Of a DNA stretch of 64,000 nucleotides, positions 26,199 to 36,000 are shown in pieces (the stretch's first letter is position 1; each line of letters begins with the position of its first letter). The notes beneath the pieces were generated by a model. The model saw only the letters and a list, made by a program, of their open reading frames with translations. It had not been told where the DNA came from and made no database searches. This DNA comes from Bryobacterales bacterium (GTDB taxonomy: Bacteria > Acidobacteriota > Terriglobia > Bryobacterales > Bryobacteraceae), in the NCBI GenBank assembly GCA_020847975.1, contig JADLBD010000183.1:1-64000 (forward strand), given 5' to 3'. The translations under genes were made by a program, and so were the position numbers.

Positions 26199-26422
26199 CA
26201 AACCTGCGCCAGGCGAAGTACCTTGCACTCCTCCAAAGCCTGTACCGCAAGCTCGCGGCTAACCGTGGGAAACCCTTCGAGAAAGTCATCCAGAGTGTCG
26301 CCATTCTCGATGTAGTCGAAGAGCGTTTGCACGGGTACGCGCGTTCCGCGAAACACAGGCGTTCCGTGCATCACTTCGGGGTCCCGCATGATGGCGTCCT
26401 TCATGATTCTATTGTTGCTCAA
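26198..26422 (-). CDS. DUF433 family protein (VapB45-like antitoxin)
   Basis: A 74-residue protein with the DUF433 signature: IMRDPEVMHGTPVFRGTRVP, VQTLFDYIENGDTLDDFLEG and FPTVSRELAVQALEE, a helix-turn-helix-like fold. DUF433 proteins normally pair with a DUF5615 PIN-like partner, and that gene follows directly but is truncated. The protein itself appears complete and could still act as a DNA-binding regulator. Confidence 0.85.
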   Translation of the reverse strand: MSNNRIMKDAIMRDPEVMHGTPVFRGTRVPVQTLFDYIENGDTLDDFLEGFPTVSRELAVQALEECKVLRLAQV

Positions 26423-26450
26423 GGCGCGTCACGGCGATAGGCCGCCGACT

Positions 26451-26672
26451 TCATACAGAAATAATCCGGGCTGCCGGGTCCAGACGCCGCAGGTTGTTGG
26501 GATCGCTTGTAACGATCGGGTCTCGCCGCACTCTGGCGAGGATCACGACCGAAGCGTGGATGATATCCGGAGAATTGGAGGCGCCGCAGAGTTCTCCACA
26601 GGCACGGGCAAGCTGCTCATCAAGAGGAACCCTTCGGCCTTGAGCCAATGCCCGGCGGAGCAAGGCGATCAT
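26451..26672 (-). pseudogene. C-terminal part of a PIN-domain (VapC-like) toxin
   Basis: From the ATG at 26672 the frame gives 73 residues: MIALLRRALAQGRRVPLDEQ, LARACGELCGASNSPDIIHA, SVVILARVRRDPIVTSDPNN and LRRLDP. The D-I-I-H-A-S-V and VTSDPxDL patterns are the last two acidic motifs of a PIN ribonuclease. The first half, with the first catalytic Asp and Glu, is missing. No antitoxin gene for it remains. Confidence 0.68.
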
Positions 26673-26838
26673 GCCGGTAGTGGTTGGATTGGGACAGATG
26701 CGGCAGGTGGGGTGCGCGGGGGAGTCGTGAGCGGCTGTTGTTGGGCGTGAGGGAGAGGGGTCTCGCAGAGCCGCAGAGCGCGCAGAGAAAAAATAACAAA
26801 ATATTGGACGGTTTTCCAAACGCTCGCCAACGGTTTGT

Positions 26839-28443
26839 TTACTCCAAACTGACGATCTTTCGTGCCGATGATCCGGGGAGGAACAATTCCGCCAGGTCCA
26901 GCCCCGGAATTTCGATGCGCTGAACGAGGAAAGAGGCCACGGCAAGCCCGAATTCATTTGCGTTCGGCGAGGTTGCCCGGAACCGTTCCACAACAGGCCA
27001 AGGGATGGTGAATTTGCCCTTTGAGGCGCGTTCATAGCAAATGAAGCCGCCGGAGATCTCTCCATCCATTCCGAAAGTCCCAGTGACACTGATCTGACCA
27101 GCCGGATCGCCGCCGCTCCACTCGACGGTGACGTCCTCGCCGGGAGCCAGTCCCGTAAACGAGTCGCGATTGGTCCAGGAGGAGCGGACCCAGGCGATTG
27201 AGAACCCGGCACGAAACGGGCCTACTCCAGGGCCTCCTGAGCCGTTGTCTATTGCGTACTGTCCTGCCGCCAGGGGGCCGCTTAGAGCGCCGTTGTAGAA
27301 GTTGTCCGGTGACCGGAGCGCTTCGGAACGTTCTGCCGGCGTTTGCAGGATGATCACAGGGCCGGCATCGCGCAGGGAGGCTAACGGCACCTCGACCGCA
27401 AACGGCCCTGCCCAACTATATGCCCGGCAAGTACCGAAAGGAATGACGCCGGTGTTGGTCGCGGCTCCAAAGTAACCTCCCCAAGTGGCCGGAGTGCCGT
27501 CGATTGCCCAGACTTGGGCCGCCTGAAGATTTCCGCTGGCCAGTTTCCGGACCTCGGACTGCGAGAGGGCTTGCGGGTCCGAACACGCGCCGTCGCCCGA
27601 TGAGATGGAAATAAAAGCGTCATTGGTTGCCGAGCCATCCGGGTTAAATATCACCCACGCCGGCACATTACACCCTTCGATACCATCCGGCACTTCGACG
27701 ACGACCTCGTCCACCCCTGCGCAGCAACCCGATCTTCCGGCATAGACAACCTTTGCCTGCTGCGTCCCGATGAACGCCCGCAAGGCGGGGAAAGTGAGAT
27801 TGTCGGGAATGGGGCGCGACTGTTCGTCACCGGGAGCGAATCCAAGCCCCGTACCTCGCAAGGCAACCAACTGTCCCGGCCTTGCGGGCGCCATGAAGGT
27901 GTTGGGAATTGCATCCCCATCCGGACTCACGTTCTCGACCATGCGCGGAGAACAGAAACCCGGCGGGTTCGAGAAGGCGGACGGGCCGCACCAGGAACCG
28001 TCATAGAGACGGAAATACCGTTCGACCACGCGAATTTCGTACGGCTCACTTACCTGATCCTCATAGGTCACCGTGAGAATGCCGGGTCCCAGTTGCGTGC
28101 CGCCGGGGAGCAGCGCCCGGATCCAGTGCGGCTCGGCCGCCAAAATAAAGGCGTTCGATGAAGCGCCCTGCACGGTGATGGTGACGGCTGTGCCCGCAAG
28201 ATTTGTGTCGAGAGGGAATCCGGTGTGCTGTTGCGCAACAGGAGGGCCGATGGGCGCACCGGCAGAATGGATCAGCAGGATGGACCCAGGAACAACCGTG
28301 CCGGGCGGCGATCCGAGTTCGGCTTCCAGGTATACTCCGGAGAGGACAGTGCGGCGATCTTCCGCAACGGCCGCGGAAGGAATTTCAATAGTTAAGCCCA
28401 CCACTGCAATCCAAACGGCATTAGCGAACAGGGTAGCGCGCAT
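26839..28443 (-). CDS. large secreted protein with TIG-like modules (Solibacter type)
   Basis: A 534-residue protein with signal peptide (LFANAVWIAVVGLTIEIPSA). Residues about 35-140 and 185-280 resemble the Solibacter C-terminal / TIG-like beta-sandwich modules (LAGTAVTITVQGASSNAFIL, ALLPGGTQLGPGILTVTYED, LVALRGTGLGFAPGD). The C-terminal half, about 300-534, is another beta-rich region without recognised family. Five or more cysteines suggest disulfides, consistent with export. The function is unknown; adhesion or surface binding is possible. It is the last of three minus-strand genes, 28 nt after an esterase-fold gene. Confidence 0.7.
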   Translation of the reverse strand: MRATLFANAVWIAVVGLTIEIPSAAVAEDRRTVLSGVYLEAELGSPPGTVVPGSILLIHSAGAPIGPPVAQQHTGFPLDTNLAGTAVTITVQGASSNAFILAAEPHWIRALLPGGTQLGPGILTVTYEDQVSEPYEIRVVERYFRLYDGSWCGPSAFSNPPGFCSPRMVENVSPDGDAIPNTFMAPARPGQLVALRGTGLGFAPGDEQSRPIPDNLTFPALRAFIGTQQAKVVYAGRSGCCAGVDEVVVEVPDGIEGCNVPAWVIFNPDGSATNDAFISISSGDGACSDPQALSQSEVRKLASGNLQAAQVWAIDGTPATWGGYFGAATNTGVIPFGTCRAYSWAGPFAVEVPLASLRDAGPVIILQTPAERSEALRSPDNFYNGALSGPLAAGQYAIDNGSGGPGVGPFRAGFSIAWVRSSWTNRDSFTGLAPGEDVTVEWSGGDPAGQISVTGTFGMDGEISGGFICYERASKGKFTIPWPVVERFRATSPNANEFGLAVASFLVQRIEIPGLDLAELFLPGSSARKIVSLE

Positions 28444-28471
28444 TCTGTTTGACCTCCTGAATCTGGATCAA

Positions 28472-29566
28472 TCAAAGGCCTTTGACGAATTCGGCGAGGA
28501 ATCGCCGGAAGTTGAACCAGGTGTATCCCCCAGTGGTTGTACGGAACGTGCTGTTGATGCCCAGCTGGTCCAGCGAATTCTTGAGCCTGCGAACGTTGAC
28601 CTGCACGTTGGGTGTGTGGTTGTCTTTCTGTCCGAGTGCGATGTAGATAAATCGAACCTGCGAATTAAAGGCGTCAGCGTCCTTGATCTTGGGGTAGGAA
28701 ACGTCCAGAGGGGCCGCGGCATTGCCGAGACCGCCGCCGGCCATAATGGCGACAGCGGAGAACATTTCGGGATAGAGGAAGGCCAATTCCCGGGCGCGGT
28801 TCGAACCGGCTCCAACCCCGGCGACATAGCGGGAACCCGGCGATGAATCCGCGCGGTACTTGGACTCGACCAGGGGAATGACCTCATCGAGCATGTATCG
28901 CACCACCAGATCCAGTGGCTGATCCCCGCCCGAGACGGCGCCGGTATCGGGCATTACGATCATCATCTCTTTCGCTTCGCCGGCCGCAATCAGGTTGTCC
29001 ATGATCCTGTCGGCATAGCCGAACCGTGTCCACATGGACTCCTTCTGGATAGCCGCATGCAAGAGGTAAAGCGTGGGCAAGCTTTGCGATGAGGACTCGT
29101 AGCCGGGAGGCGTATAGACGTAGAAGCTCACCTCGCGTTGGAACAGCTCGGAATGGAATGTATGGATGTGAACCGAGCCGTGCGGCACCGGTTGAATATC
29201 ATGGAACAGGGGCTCCGATCCACGGACTTCGATCAGATCGAAAGGGTACCAGTCGCGCGGAAGACGGTCGCTGACGTTGTTTTCGGTCAAAGCCCCGGTC
29301 GGCACTCCGTCGATCACGAAGCCGTACTCATGGCTTCCCGCTTCATAAGGCGGGGTGGTGACTGACCAGATGCCGTCCGGTCCTCGAGTTAGCGGAAGGC
29401 CGGGAGGGCCCGGCGCGAAAACGGTGTCGACCAGGATGACCGATTTCGCATCGACATTGACAAAGTACGTGACCGAAAGATCCGGGTTGACCCTGGGAGG
29501 CTCGACGGGCCGCTGTTGGGCAACCAGGGAGGAGAGTAGCGGCAGAAATACAGAAGCGATGTTCAT
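28472..29566 (-). CDS. esterase-D-like alpha/beta-hydrolase lacking catalytic Ser and His
   Basis: I start at ATG 29566 because a signal peptide follows (MNIASVFLPLLSSLVAQQ); an upstream extension to 29644 has no family character. Residues about 25-120 are an E-set/CBM48-like domain (WSVTTPPYEAGSHEYGFVID). The rest is the fold of enterochelin-esterase/feruloyl-esterase-like enzymes (REVSFYVYTPPGYESSSQSL, LPTLYLLHA). The nucleophile elbow, normally GxSxG, reads GVGAG, and the usual catalytic H-x-W segment reads GGYTWFNFRRFLAEF. Two triad residues are therefore replaced; it is probably a binding protein or inactive homologue. Confidence 0.82.
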   Translation of the reverse strand: MNIASVFLPLLSSLVAQQRPVEPPRVNPDLSVTYFVNVDAKSVILVDTVFAPGPPGLPLTRGPDGIWSVTTPPYEAGSHEYGFVIDGVPTGALTENNVSDRLPRDWYPFDLIEVRGSEPLFHDIQPVPHGSVHIHTFHSELFQREVSFYVYTPPGYESSSQSLPTLYLLHAAIQKESMWTRFGYADRIMDNLIAAGEAKEMMIVMPDTGAVSGGDQPLDLVVRYMLDEVIPLVESKYRADSSPGSRYVAGVGAGSNRARELAFLYPEMFSAVAIMAGGGLGNAAAPLDVSYPKIKDADAFNSQVRFIYIALGQKDNHTPNVQVNVRRLKNSLDQLGINSTFRTTTGGYTWFNFRRFLAEFVKGL

Positions 29567-29620
29567 TGGAGCAGGTTCCAGTTGCGGTAAGGATAACTGG
29601 ATATCAATCGGGAAAAACAG

Positions 29621-29638
29621 GTGCGCACGGTGCGCACG
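29621..29638. repeat. tandem palindromic octamers upstream of the esterase-like gene
   Basis: GTGCGCACG occurs twice in a row, each copy containing the palindrome GTGCGCAC, followed by a partial third (GCGCACAC) at 29639-29646. It lies 55 nt upstream of the start at 29566, in the only gap between two minus-strand genes, and may be an operator. Confidence 0.5.
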
Positions 29639-29677
29639 GCGCACACATCGCAGTATTTAATGGGGAAAATATGAGAA

Positions 29678-31897
29678 CTAGCGAAAAGGCTCGATCATCA
29701 TGAGGTCGGATTCGCGGCGTTCCACCTGGTTGGTGAGGAGCCAGAGGCCTTCGCGGGAGAAAGCCATTCTCGGAAACTCACGTGGGAGCAGAAAGGGGAG
29801 GCGGCCGAGGCGGACCGGTGTTTCGCCGGAAGGCGGAAGCACGTTGATCCAATCCACATCCTGCTCTTCGGAGAGGAAGAGGATACCACGAGTGGTGATC
29901 CCCCAAAGGCCGCGACGGACGGCGCCGAAGATCACCTTTTCTTCGCCATCTTCCACGGCGATTGCTTTCAGGGCGGCTGTGCGGGCGAGGCCATTCTCCC
30001 CCGCGGAGGCATCGATGTAATAAAGATGATGTCCATCGAGGGAGGGGCGAGGCTCCATTCCTCCGGTACGCGTGACTTGAATGGCCGGCCCGCCTTGCGG
30101 GCTCGTTTTCCAGATTTCCGGCCTTCCCGATCGGTTGGACGAGAAATATATCCACCGGCCGTCCAAAGACCAGGACGGGTCGAAATCGGTGGCCGGGTCG
30201 GCGGTTAAACGTCTTGGCTCGCCGCCGTCTTCCGCGAGGACATAAATATCGGAGTTGCCGGCAATTGACGCGTCGTAGGCGATATGCCTGCCATCAGGCG
30301 ACCACGCACCCACCTTGAGGAAGGGCGCGTTCATCGGACCGATCTGATGCAGCTCTTTGCCATCCTTGCGGACTACCCACAAGGGGACCGATTGGGCAGC
30401 CAGGTAGGAATGAAACGCGATTTTTTCACTGTCCGGTGAAATGGCTCCGGGAAGATCGACGCGGGTAGAACTCAGGAAGTCTTTGGATGGAAGCGGACGT
30501 TCAGAAGGGGTTGCGGGCAACTCGACCATGCGAAGATTGACGATGGTTTTTTGGATTTGAAACGCAAGGCGGGCCGGGCGGCCCGGTCCGGGAGGGGAGA
30601 TGGCCGGATTCACAGCCCTCGCGGCGGAGGTGGCGAGGCTTTCCAGGCCCGGAACCGGATTTCCTTTGCCCGGGGGGCCTCCGCGAACGGCGATTCGCCA
30701 TAAGGAATGGCCAGCTACGTCATAAACAATGTCGCGTCCATCCGGGGTCCAAGCCAGGCCCTGCATCCCGGCGCCCCAGTTGGTGAGTTGCCTGGGCTCG
30801 CCGCCGGAGATGGCAGCGAGGTAAATATCCCCGACTCTCGCCCGTTTGTAACGAAGGAACGCGATCGTGTTTCCGTCGGGCGAAATCGCGAATTTACCGG
30901 TAGTCTCCGCCGGATGCGGCTGGACGACGTAGCGGCGCGCGAGTGTGTCGAGGTTGATCTCGACGATGCCGGCCGGCCGCCCATCCACGATCAGGACAGA
31001 CTTGCCGTCCAAGGACCATCTCGGGTTCCTGCCCGTCCCGGATATTCGCCGCTCGGCGCCCCCGAGTACAGAGACGATGTAGATACCCGGATTCGGAATC
31101 GAGTGCCCCATCCAACCCACACGCTCGAATGCGATCTCCTTTCCATCGGGCGACCAAACAGGATTGTGCTCGGCAACGGGCGGGGGAGTATCCGTAAGTT
31201 GGCGCAGCGCCTCGCCATGAATGACCTTCAGCCACACATCCTGCGGAGCGGGGCCAGGAGGAGACCAGCGTGTGAGGGCAATGAAGTTGCCATCGGGCGA
31301 GAAACTGGGATCGCCCTCGCCGCCGGGGTATTGGGTAATCGCAAGGATACGCGGTGACGCCTCTGGCGGACGAGTGACCCACCAAGCCGCAATGGATAAG
31401 GCTACAAGAAAGGAACCCATCGCCGCCGCCCAAAGTTTCGAAATTTGTCTTCGTGAGGGAGCCGGCACGGACTCAGGTCCGGGCTTCGGAGAAACTCCTT
31501 GGGAGCCGGCTGTGAAGACCGGTATGTAGGTCCCCTTAGGCAAAGAGATGATGACGGATTCCGCTACGGCTTCCGCGTAATACTCACGCAGTTTGTCCCG
31601 AACCCTGCGGGCATCGGTGCGAACAACTGAGTCATTCTCGGCGGAGTTGGGCAGCAGTTCGTGGAGCGCCAGAGCAATGGCCTGTTCCTTGAGTGCGCCG
31701 CCACGACCTTCGAGCGCCTCCTCCACGACGAAGCGGAGGAACGCCGAAAGGCGCTGGGAACGTGAGAACATTTCCGAGTTGAGAATGTTCTGCAACTGCC
31801 GGCGAACCGCCTGTTGAGACAATCCGTGTTGGGGCGAAGCCTGCATAACCGCCGCTGCTGAGGCCAGTATATCTCGCGCGTGCGAAGTAGCCGGCAC
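29678..31897 (-). CDS. membrane-anchored PD40/TolB-propeller regulator with N-terminal helical domain
   Basis: A 739-residue protein. Residues about 25-130 form a domain common in Solibacter-like bacteria (MFSRSQRLSAFLRFVVEEAL, VVRTDARRVRDKLREYY, VIISLPKGTYIPVF), similar to the start of CadC-like regulators and probably DNA- or protein-binding. One membrane segment follows (LWAAAMGSFLVALSIAAWWV, about 160-180). The rest is a TolB/PD40 beta-propeller outside the membrane with repeats such as PSFSPDGNFIALTRW, PVWSPDGKEIAFE and PSWSLDGRWIYFSS. A sensor passing an external signal inwards is the likely scheme, which is inference. It lies 111 nt upstream of the esterase-like gene. Confidence 0.82.
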   Translation of the reverse strand: MPATSHARDILASAAAVMQASPQHGLSQQAVRRQLQNILNSEMFSRSQRLSAFLRFVVEEALEGRGGALKEQAIALALHELLPNSAENDSVVRTDARRVRDKLREYYAEAVAESVIISLPKGTYIPVFTAGSQGVSPKPGPESVPAPSRRQISKLWAAAMGSFLVALSIAAWWVTRPPEASPRILAITQYPGGEGDPSFSPDGNFIALTRWSPPGPAPQDVWLKVIHGEALRQLTDTPPPVAEHNPVWSPDGKEIAFERVGWMGHSIPNPGIYIVSVLGGAERRISGTGRNPRWSLDGKSVLIVDGRPAGIVEINLDTLARRYVVQPHPAETTGKFAISPDGNTIAFLRYKRARVGDIYLAAISGGEPRQLTNWGAGMQGLAWTPDGRDIVYDVAGHSLWRIAVRGGPPGKGNPVPGLESLATSAARAVNPAISPPGPGRPARLAFQIQKTIVNLRMVELPATPSERPLPSKDFLSSTRVDLPGAISPDSEKIAFHSYLAAQSVPLWVVRKDGKELHQIGPMNAPFLKVGAWSPDGRHIAYDASIAGNSDIYVLAEDGGEPRRLTADPATDFDPSWSLDGRWIYFSSNRSGRPEIWKTSPQGGPAIQVTRTGGMEPRPSLDGHHLYYIDASAGENGLARTAALKAIAVEDGEEKVIFGAVRRGLWGITTRGILFLSEEQDVDWINVLPPSGETPVRLGRLPFLLPREFPRMAFSREGLWLLTNQVERRESDLMMIEPFR

Positions 31898-32465
31898 CCG
31901 CCGCCGCCCGTTAGGCGCGACACAAGAATGGAGGCCGCCGGCAACGCAGGAAAGGCAGCAGAATCCGAGCGTACCTGGTACTCAGACACCTGGGCACGTT
32001 GTGGAAAACAATCGGTCGCCGATAAATGCCGATAAATGCGGGTGGAGAGGCAGGGCTTGAGCATCAAGTCCCGCACGTTGGGACCTGAGCACCCGGACAC
32101 TCTCACGACGATGAACAATCCCGGCGCGGCTTACCGCTGCATGGGCAGGTACTCCGAATTGGAAGCATCCCGCTGGATCGCGGATCTGCACAGTGAAGAT
32201 TTTCACACAATTTTTGTAAAACCTGATCTCCGAACCACTCAGATTACGGTTAACCCAATGAGGCGGAGAAAAACATGACGAGGCCGCTCGAGTAATTCAG
32301 AGAGCGCTTATCGATCTGTTCTTTCCGCCGAAGTCTGCCCCGTTTGGAAGAATGCCGGCCGCCATTCACGGCCAGGAAACGGCTACGACAATCGCTGGAG
32401 CATCCAGGCGCGGGGCCGTCACGGTCTACTGCCCAAATGCTCCGGCAGACGACAGGAGGTAAGAT
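31898..32465. other. 568-nt gap with a TPR gene remnant
   Basis: At about 32048-32170 on the plus strand the frame reads GLSIKSRTLGPEHPDTLTTM and NNPGAAYRCMGRYSELEA, which matches one kinesin-light-chain-type TPR unit. Nothing similar surrounds it, so it is a fragment of a lost TPR gene. The rest of the gap contains no coding signal I can support, apart from the ribosome binding site of the next gene at 32455-32461. Confidence 0.55.
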
Positions 32466-32975
32466 ATGGCTCACGCGGATTCATTGAAAAGGGTGATCAA
32501 CCACTTCGCACCGCTGGTGCTGGCCCCCGTCCCCGTCAAGGGCTTGAAGCCGAAGCCAAGCGTCGTCGCACTGAACGCGTCAGACGCTCTCGATCAATGG
32601 GCGGCTCTGCACCTGCTCCAAGACAACCTTGGGTTGTTCGACTCCGCCACGTGCTATGACGCGACCGTGTGGAAGGATCTGAATAGCGCCTGGAAGCAGT
32701 TCCTCGCCCATGCCCATTTCGACTGTAAGGGCAATGGCTCGCCTTTCAAGAGATCGTTTTCTGTTCGCATCGAGCCGCTCGCCGGCAAATTCTACAGTCT
32801 GTCTATCATCGATTGGGCATCACCGCATGCGACCGGAAGGGCCACAGGGGAAGTAGTCCCATTCACGAACAATCCGGGAGAGGATCGCGTCACGGTGAAG
32901 GACGTTAGCGCTGCGCGGCCCCCGTCGAATCCCGCGGACTACGGCTATTACGGCAATCCGCAAATTGAGACCTAG
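32466..32975 (+). CDS. unrecognised soluble protein with strong ribosome binding site
   Basis: A 169-residue protein without signal peptide or membrane segment (MAHADSLKRVINHFAPLVLA). A near-perfect Shine-Dalgarno (AGGAGGT, 32455-32461) precedes the ATG. The middle is a mix of helix and strand (VALNASDALDQWAALHLLQD, RSFSVRIEPLAGKFYSLSII), the tail is rich in Pro, Gly, Tyr and Asn. I recognise no family. It is isolated: debris on the left and a convergent receptor gene on the right. The strong translation signal suggests high expression. Confidence 0.65.
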   Translation: MAHADSLKRVINHFAPLVLAPVPVKGLKPKPSVVALNASDALDQWAALHLLQDNLGLFDSATCYDATVWKDLNSAWKQFLAHAHFDCKGNGSPFKRSFSVRIEPLAGKFYSLSIIDWASPHATGRATGEVVPFTNNPGEDRVTVKDVSAARPPSNPADYGYYGNPQIET

Positions 32976-33057
32976 TCGTCCAGGATTGCCGGCCGCCACG
33001 AGGGATGGAATGCAGAGGAGTGCCCAGGAGCGGGGGACGCGGCGGGCAAGAGTGCCC

Positions 33058-36000
33058 TCAAAAACTGAGTTTGGCTCCCAATTGAACGGTTCTGGGGACG
33101 GCCGTGGCGACGAAGGTTCCCGGATTGGTGGACTGGTTCACCACGGGTCCCTGATAGTTCACCGAATTGAAGGAATTCGTGGCTTCGAAGCGCAGTTGGA
33201 GCCTGAGGGATTCCCGGATGGCGATGTTTTTGAAGAGGGAGAGATCGGCCGTATGGAAGCCGTCGCCGCGAATGATGTTGCGCCCGCTGTTGCCGAAGAC
33301 TCCAAGAGTGGGAAGAACAAAGGCCGCGGGGTTGTAGGCCATGCCGTCAGGGACGTTCCGGTGGGGGTCGCCCACCACCATGAGGCGGTTGAAGCTCTCG
33401 TTGCGGTATGGATCAAACTGGCTGGTGTAGGGTGTGAACGGTTGACCGGATTGCTCGACGAGGAAGGCGTTCACCTGCCAGCCGCCGAGGACACTCTTCC
33501 AGGCCGGAGCAGGGATGGGATAGTTCAGCGCGAGGGTGAAGCGGTGAGGGACGTCAAAGCTCGATGCGCCGCGCTGTAGGGCGAGGTTGTAGCTGTTGAG
33601 CACGGTTTCGCTGGCATCGCCGGAGCCGAAGTCCGTGGCACTGTCGATCGATTTGGACCATGTGCAGCCGGCGAGGAGATTCAAGCCGGACTGGAAGCGC
33701 CGCTCCAGCTTGATCTGGAGGCTGTGATAGATGGAATTGGCCGAGTTGGTGTAGAGATTGATGCTGTTGAAGCCAGGGAAGGGGCGGAGGGGATCGAGGA
33801 TGGCCGCCGTGCCCGCGGGCGTGAGACTCGCGGCCGCGATTTGAGCGCGCCGGGTGGAGGAGAGCGCATCGAGGTTGACCTGGTTCTCGTTGTAGTTCAT
33901 CTGCAAATGGATGCCGCGCGTTCCGCGGTAGGCTGCTTCGAGGAGCACTCCAGGAGTGAGCGCATGTTGGACGGCAAGACTGAACTGCATGCTATAGGGA
34001 TTTCGCAGGTCGAGCGGGACAGCCGCACCGGAGCGCGATGGCTGAGCCGAGGCGAGCAGATCGAGGAGGGTTCTGGTCTGGCCGCTCGAGGAGGTAGCGA
34101 ACGGAGTAGGAGCGTTCGTAACGGCGCTTGCCGAGTAGGGCGGGTTGTTTTCGACCTGCTGGACCGTGCTTGCCTGGAGCAAAGTTTCGTAGACGATTCC
34201 GAATCCCCCGCGAACGATGGTCCGCTGTTTCCCCGTGAGGTCGTAGGCAAAGCCAAACCGGGGGGCGAAGTTGTTCCTGTCGGGCCGGTAGAGGCCGGGC
34301 CAATTGGGGTCTTGCGCGGTGGTCAAGCCAAAGCTGGGAACGAAGTTGGAGAGTTTGTTGTTTACCTCCGTCCAGGGGGCGCTGTAATCGAAGCGCAGTC
34401 CGTAATCGAGCGTCAGCCGGCGAGTGATGCGCCAGGTGTCCTGCGCGAAGAGGGCAAACGCGGATTGACGATAGCCGCGGCCGAATTGTCCGATGGTGAT
34501 GCCGGCCTGGTAGGGCAACCCGAGCAGCAGGTCGGCAAGAGTGTTCGCCAGGGCGTTCGCGGGCGTTTTCGGAATCAGGGTATTCCGTGAGCCATCGAAG
34601 GCGATGGTCCCGCGCTGGTTGCCGGCGCCGCGGGTATTGAAATGGTAGCGCGTGGCCTCGCCGCCGAACTTGAGGCTGTGGGAGCCGTGGAGAAGGCTGA
34701 GTGAATCCGACGCATGGATCGTGGTTTCGTTCTGGTCCCGGTTGTACCAGGAGAGGCCGCCGAGGCCGGCAAGGCCGCCCGCGGAGAAGCTGATGGTGGG
34801 GATGCCGTTTGCGCCAGCGCCGTTGGGCAAACCGAATTCGGCGGCATTGCGCTGATCGCCGTTGGCGAGAATGTTGCCGTAGCGATTTACGCCGATTCGG
34901 GCTTCGTTCGATACGGCCGCGGAGAAGGTGTGGAGATATCCCAGTGTGCCGTTGGTGGTGCGTTCGGGGTTCGGCAGCGGAAAGCCGGGGATGTAGGGTC
35001 CGCCGAACCGGTCGATGATGTAGACCTGATCATTGAGGTTCCACGAGGTACGCACGGTCAGCAGGTCGCGCCCGGTGAAGTGATGATCGGTGCGGATGTG
35101 GAACTGGGAATCGTGCAGTGCGATGGCAAGGGAAGCGACATAATTGCCGCCCGGTTGCGAAGCGTTGGGCGCGGGATAGAGGGAGAGGAGTTTGGCGCTG
35201 ATGGGAGTGATGCGGGAACCGAGGTCGAGCGTCTGGGCGGCGCCGGCGGCGTTGATGAAGGGAATGATGCCGCGAGCCTGGTCCGCGGTGGGCACGAAGG
35301 AGGTTCGGGTTTCCGAGCCCTCCTGATTGCGGAGAAGTTCGGTATTGAGGAAGAAGAAATGCTTCTGTTTCCAGATGGGGCCGCCGAGGCTGGCTCCGAA
35401 CTGATTGTGGCGCACAATGCCGCGAGGCAACCCGGCGCGGTTGCTGAATGTGTCGTTGGCATTGAGGACGTTATTGCGGAAGAATTCGTAAGCCGCGCCG
35501 TGAAACTGATTGGAGCCGCCGCGGGTAACGATACTGATCTGGCCGCCCATGGTGCGGCCGTAGGCGGCGGAGGGTACTTCGCTCAACACGGAGAATTCGC
35601 GCACGGCCTCATTCGACGGTTCGAAGTTGATGACGCTATATTGCTGCACGATCATGGGCATTCCGTCGAAGACGAAGTTGTTCGAGCGGCTGCGTGTGCC
35701 GTTGACGCTGAAGGCTCCTTCGGTGTTCTCGCGGGCCTTTCCATAGCGGTTGGCGGCGGTGGAGACGTTCCAACCGGCGGTGACGCCCGGGACCGTCAGC
35801 GCGAGGTTCTGCAACTGACGGCCATCGGTGGGAAGGTCCTGAAGGGAGGTCTGGTCCACTACGGTGAACGCGGCGGCGGACTCGAGCTGCACGAGGGGAG
35901 CGGACTCATTGACGACGATGGATTCGCGATTTTCGGCGGCGGGGAGTGTCAGGTTGATGCGCAGTTCATCCCCGACGCGGAGGATGAGGTCTTTCCGTTG

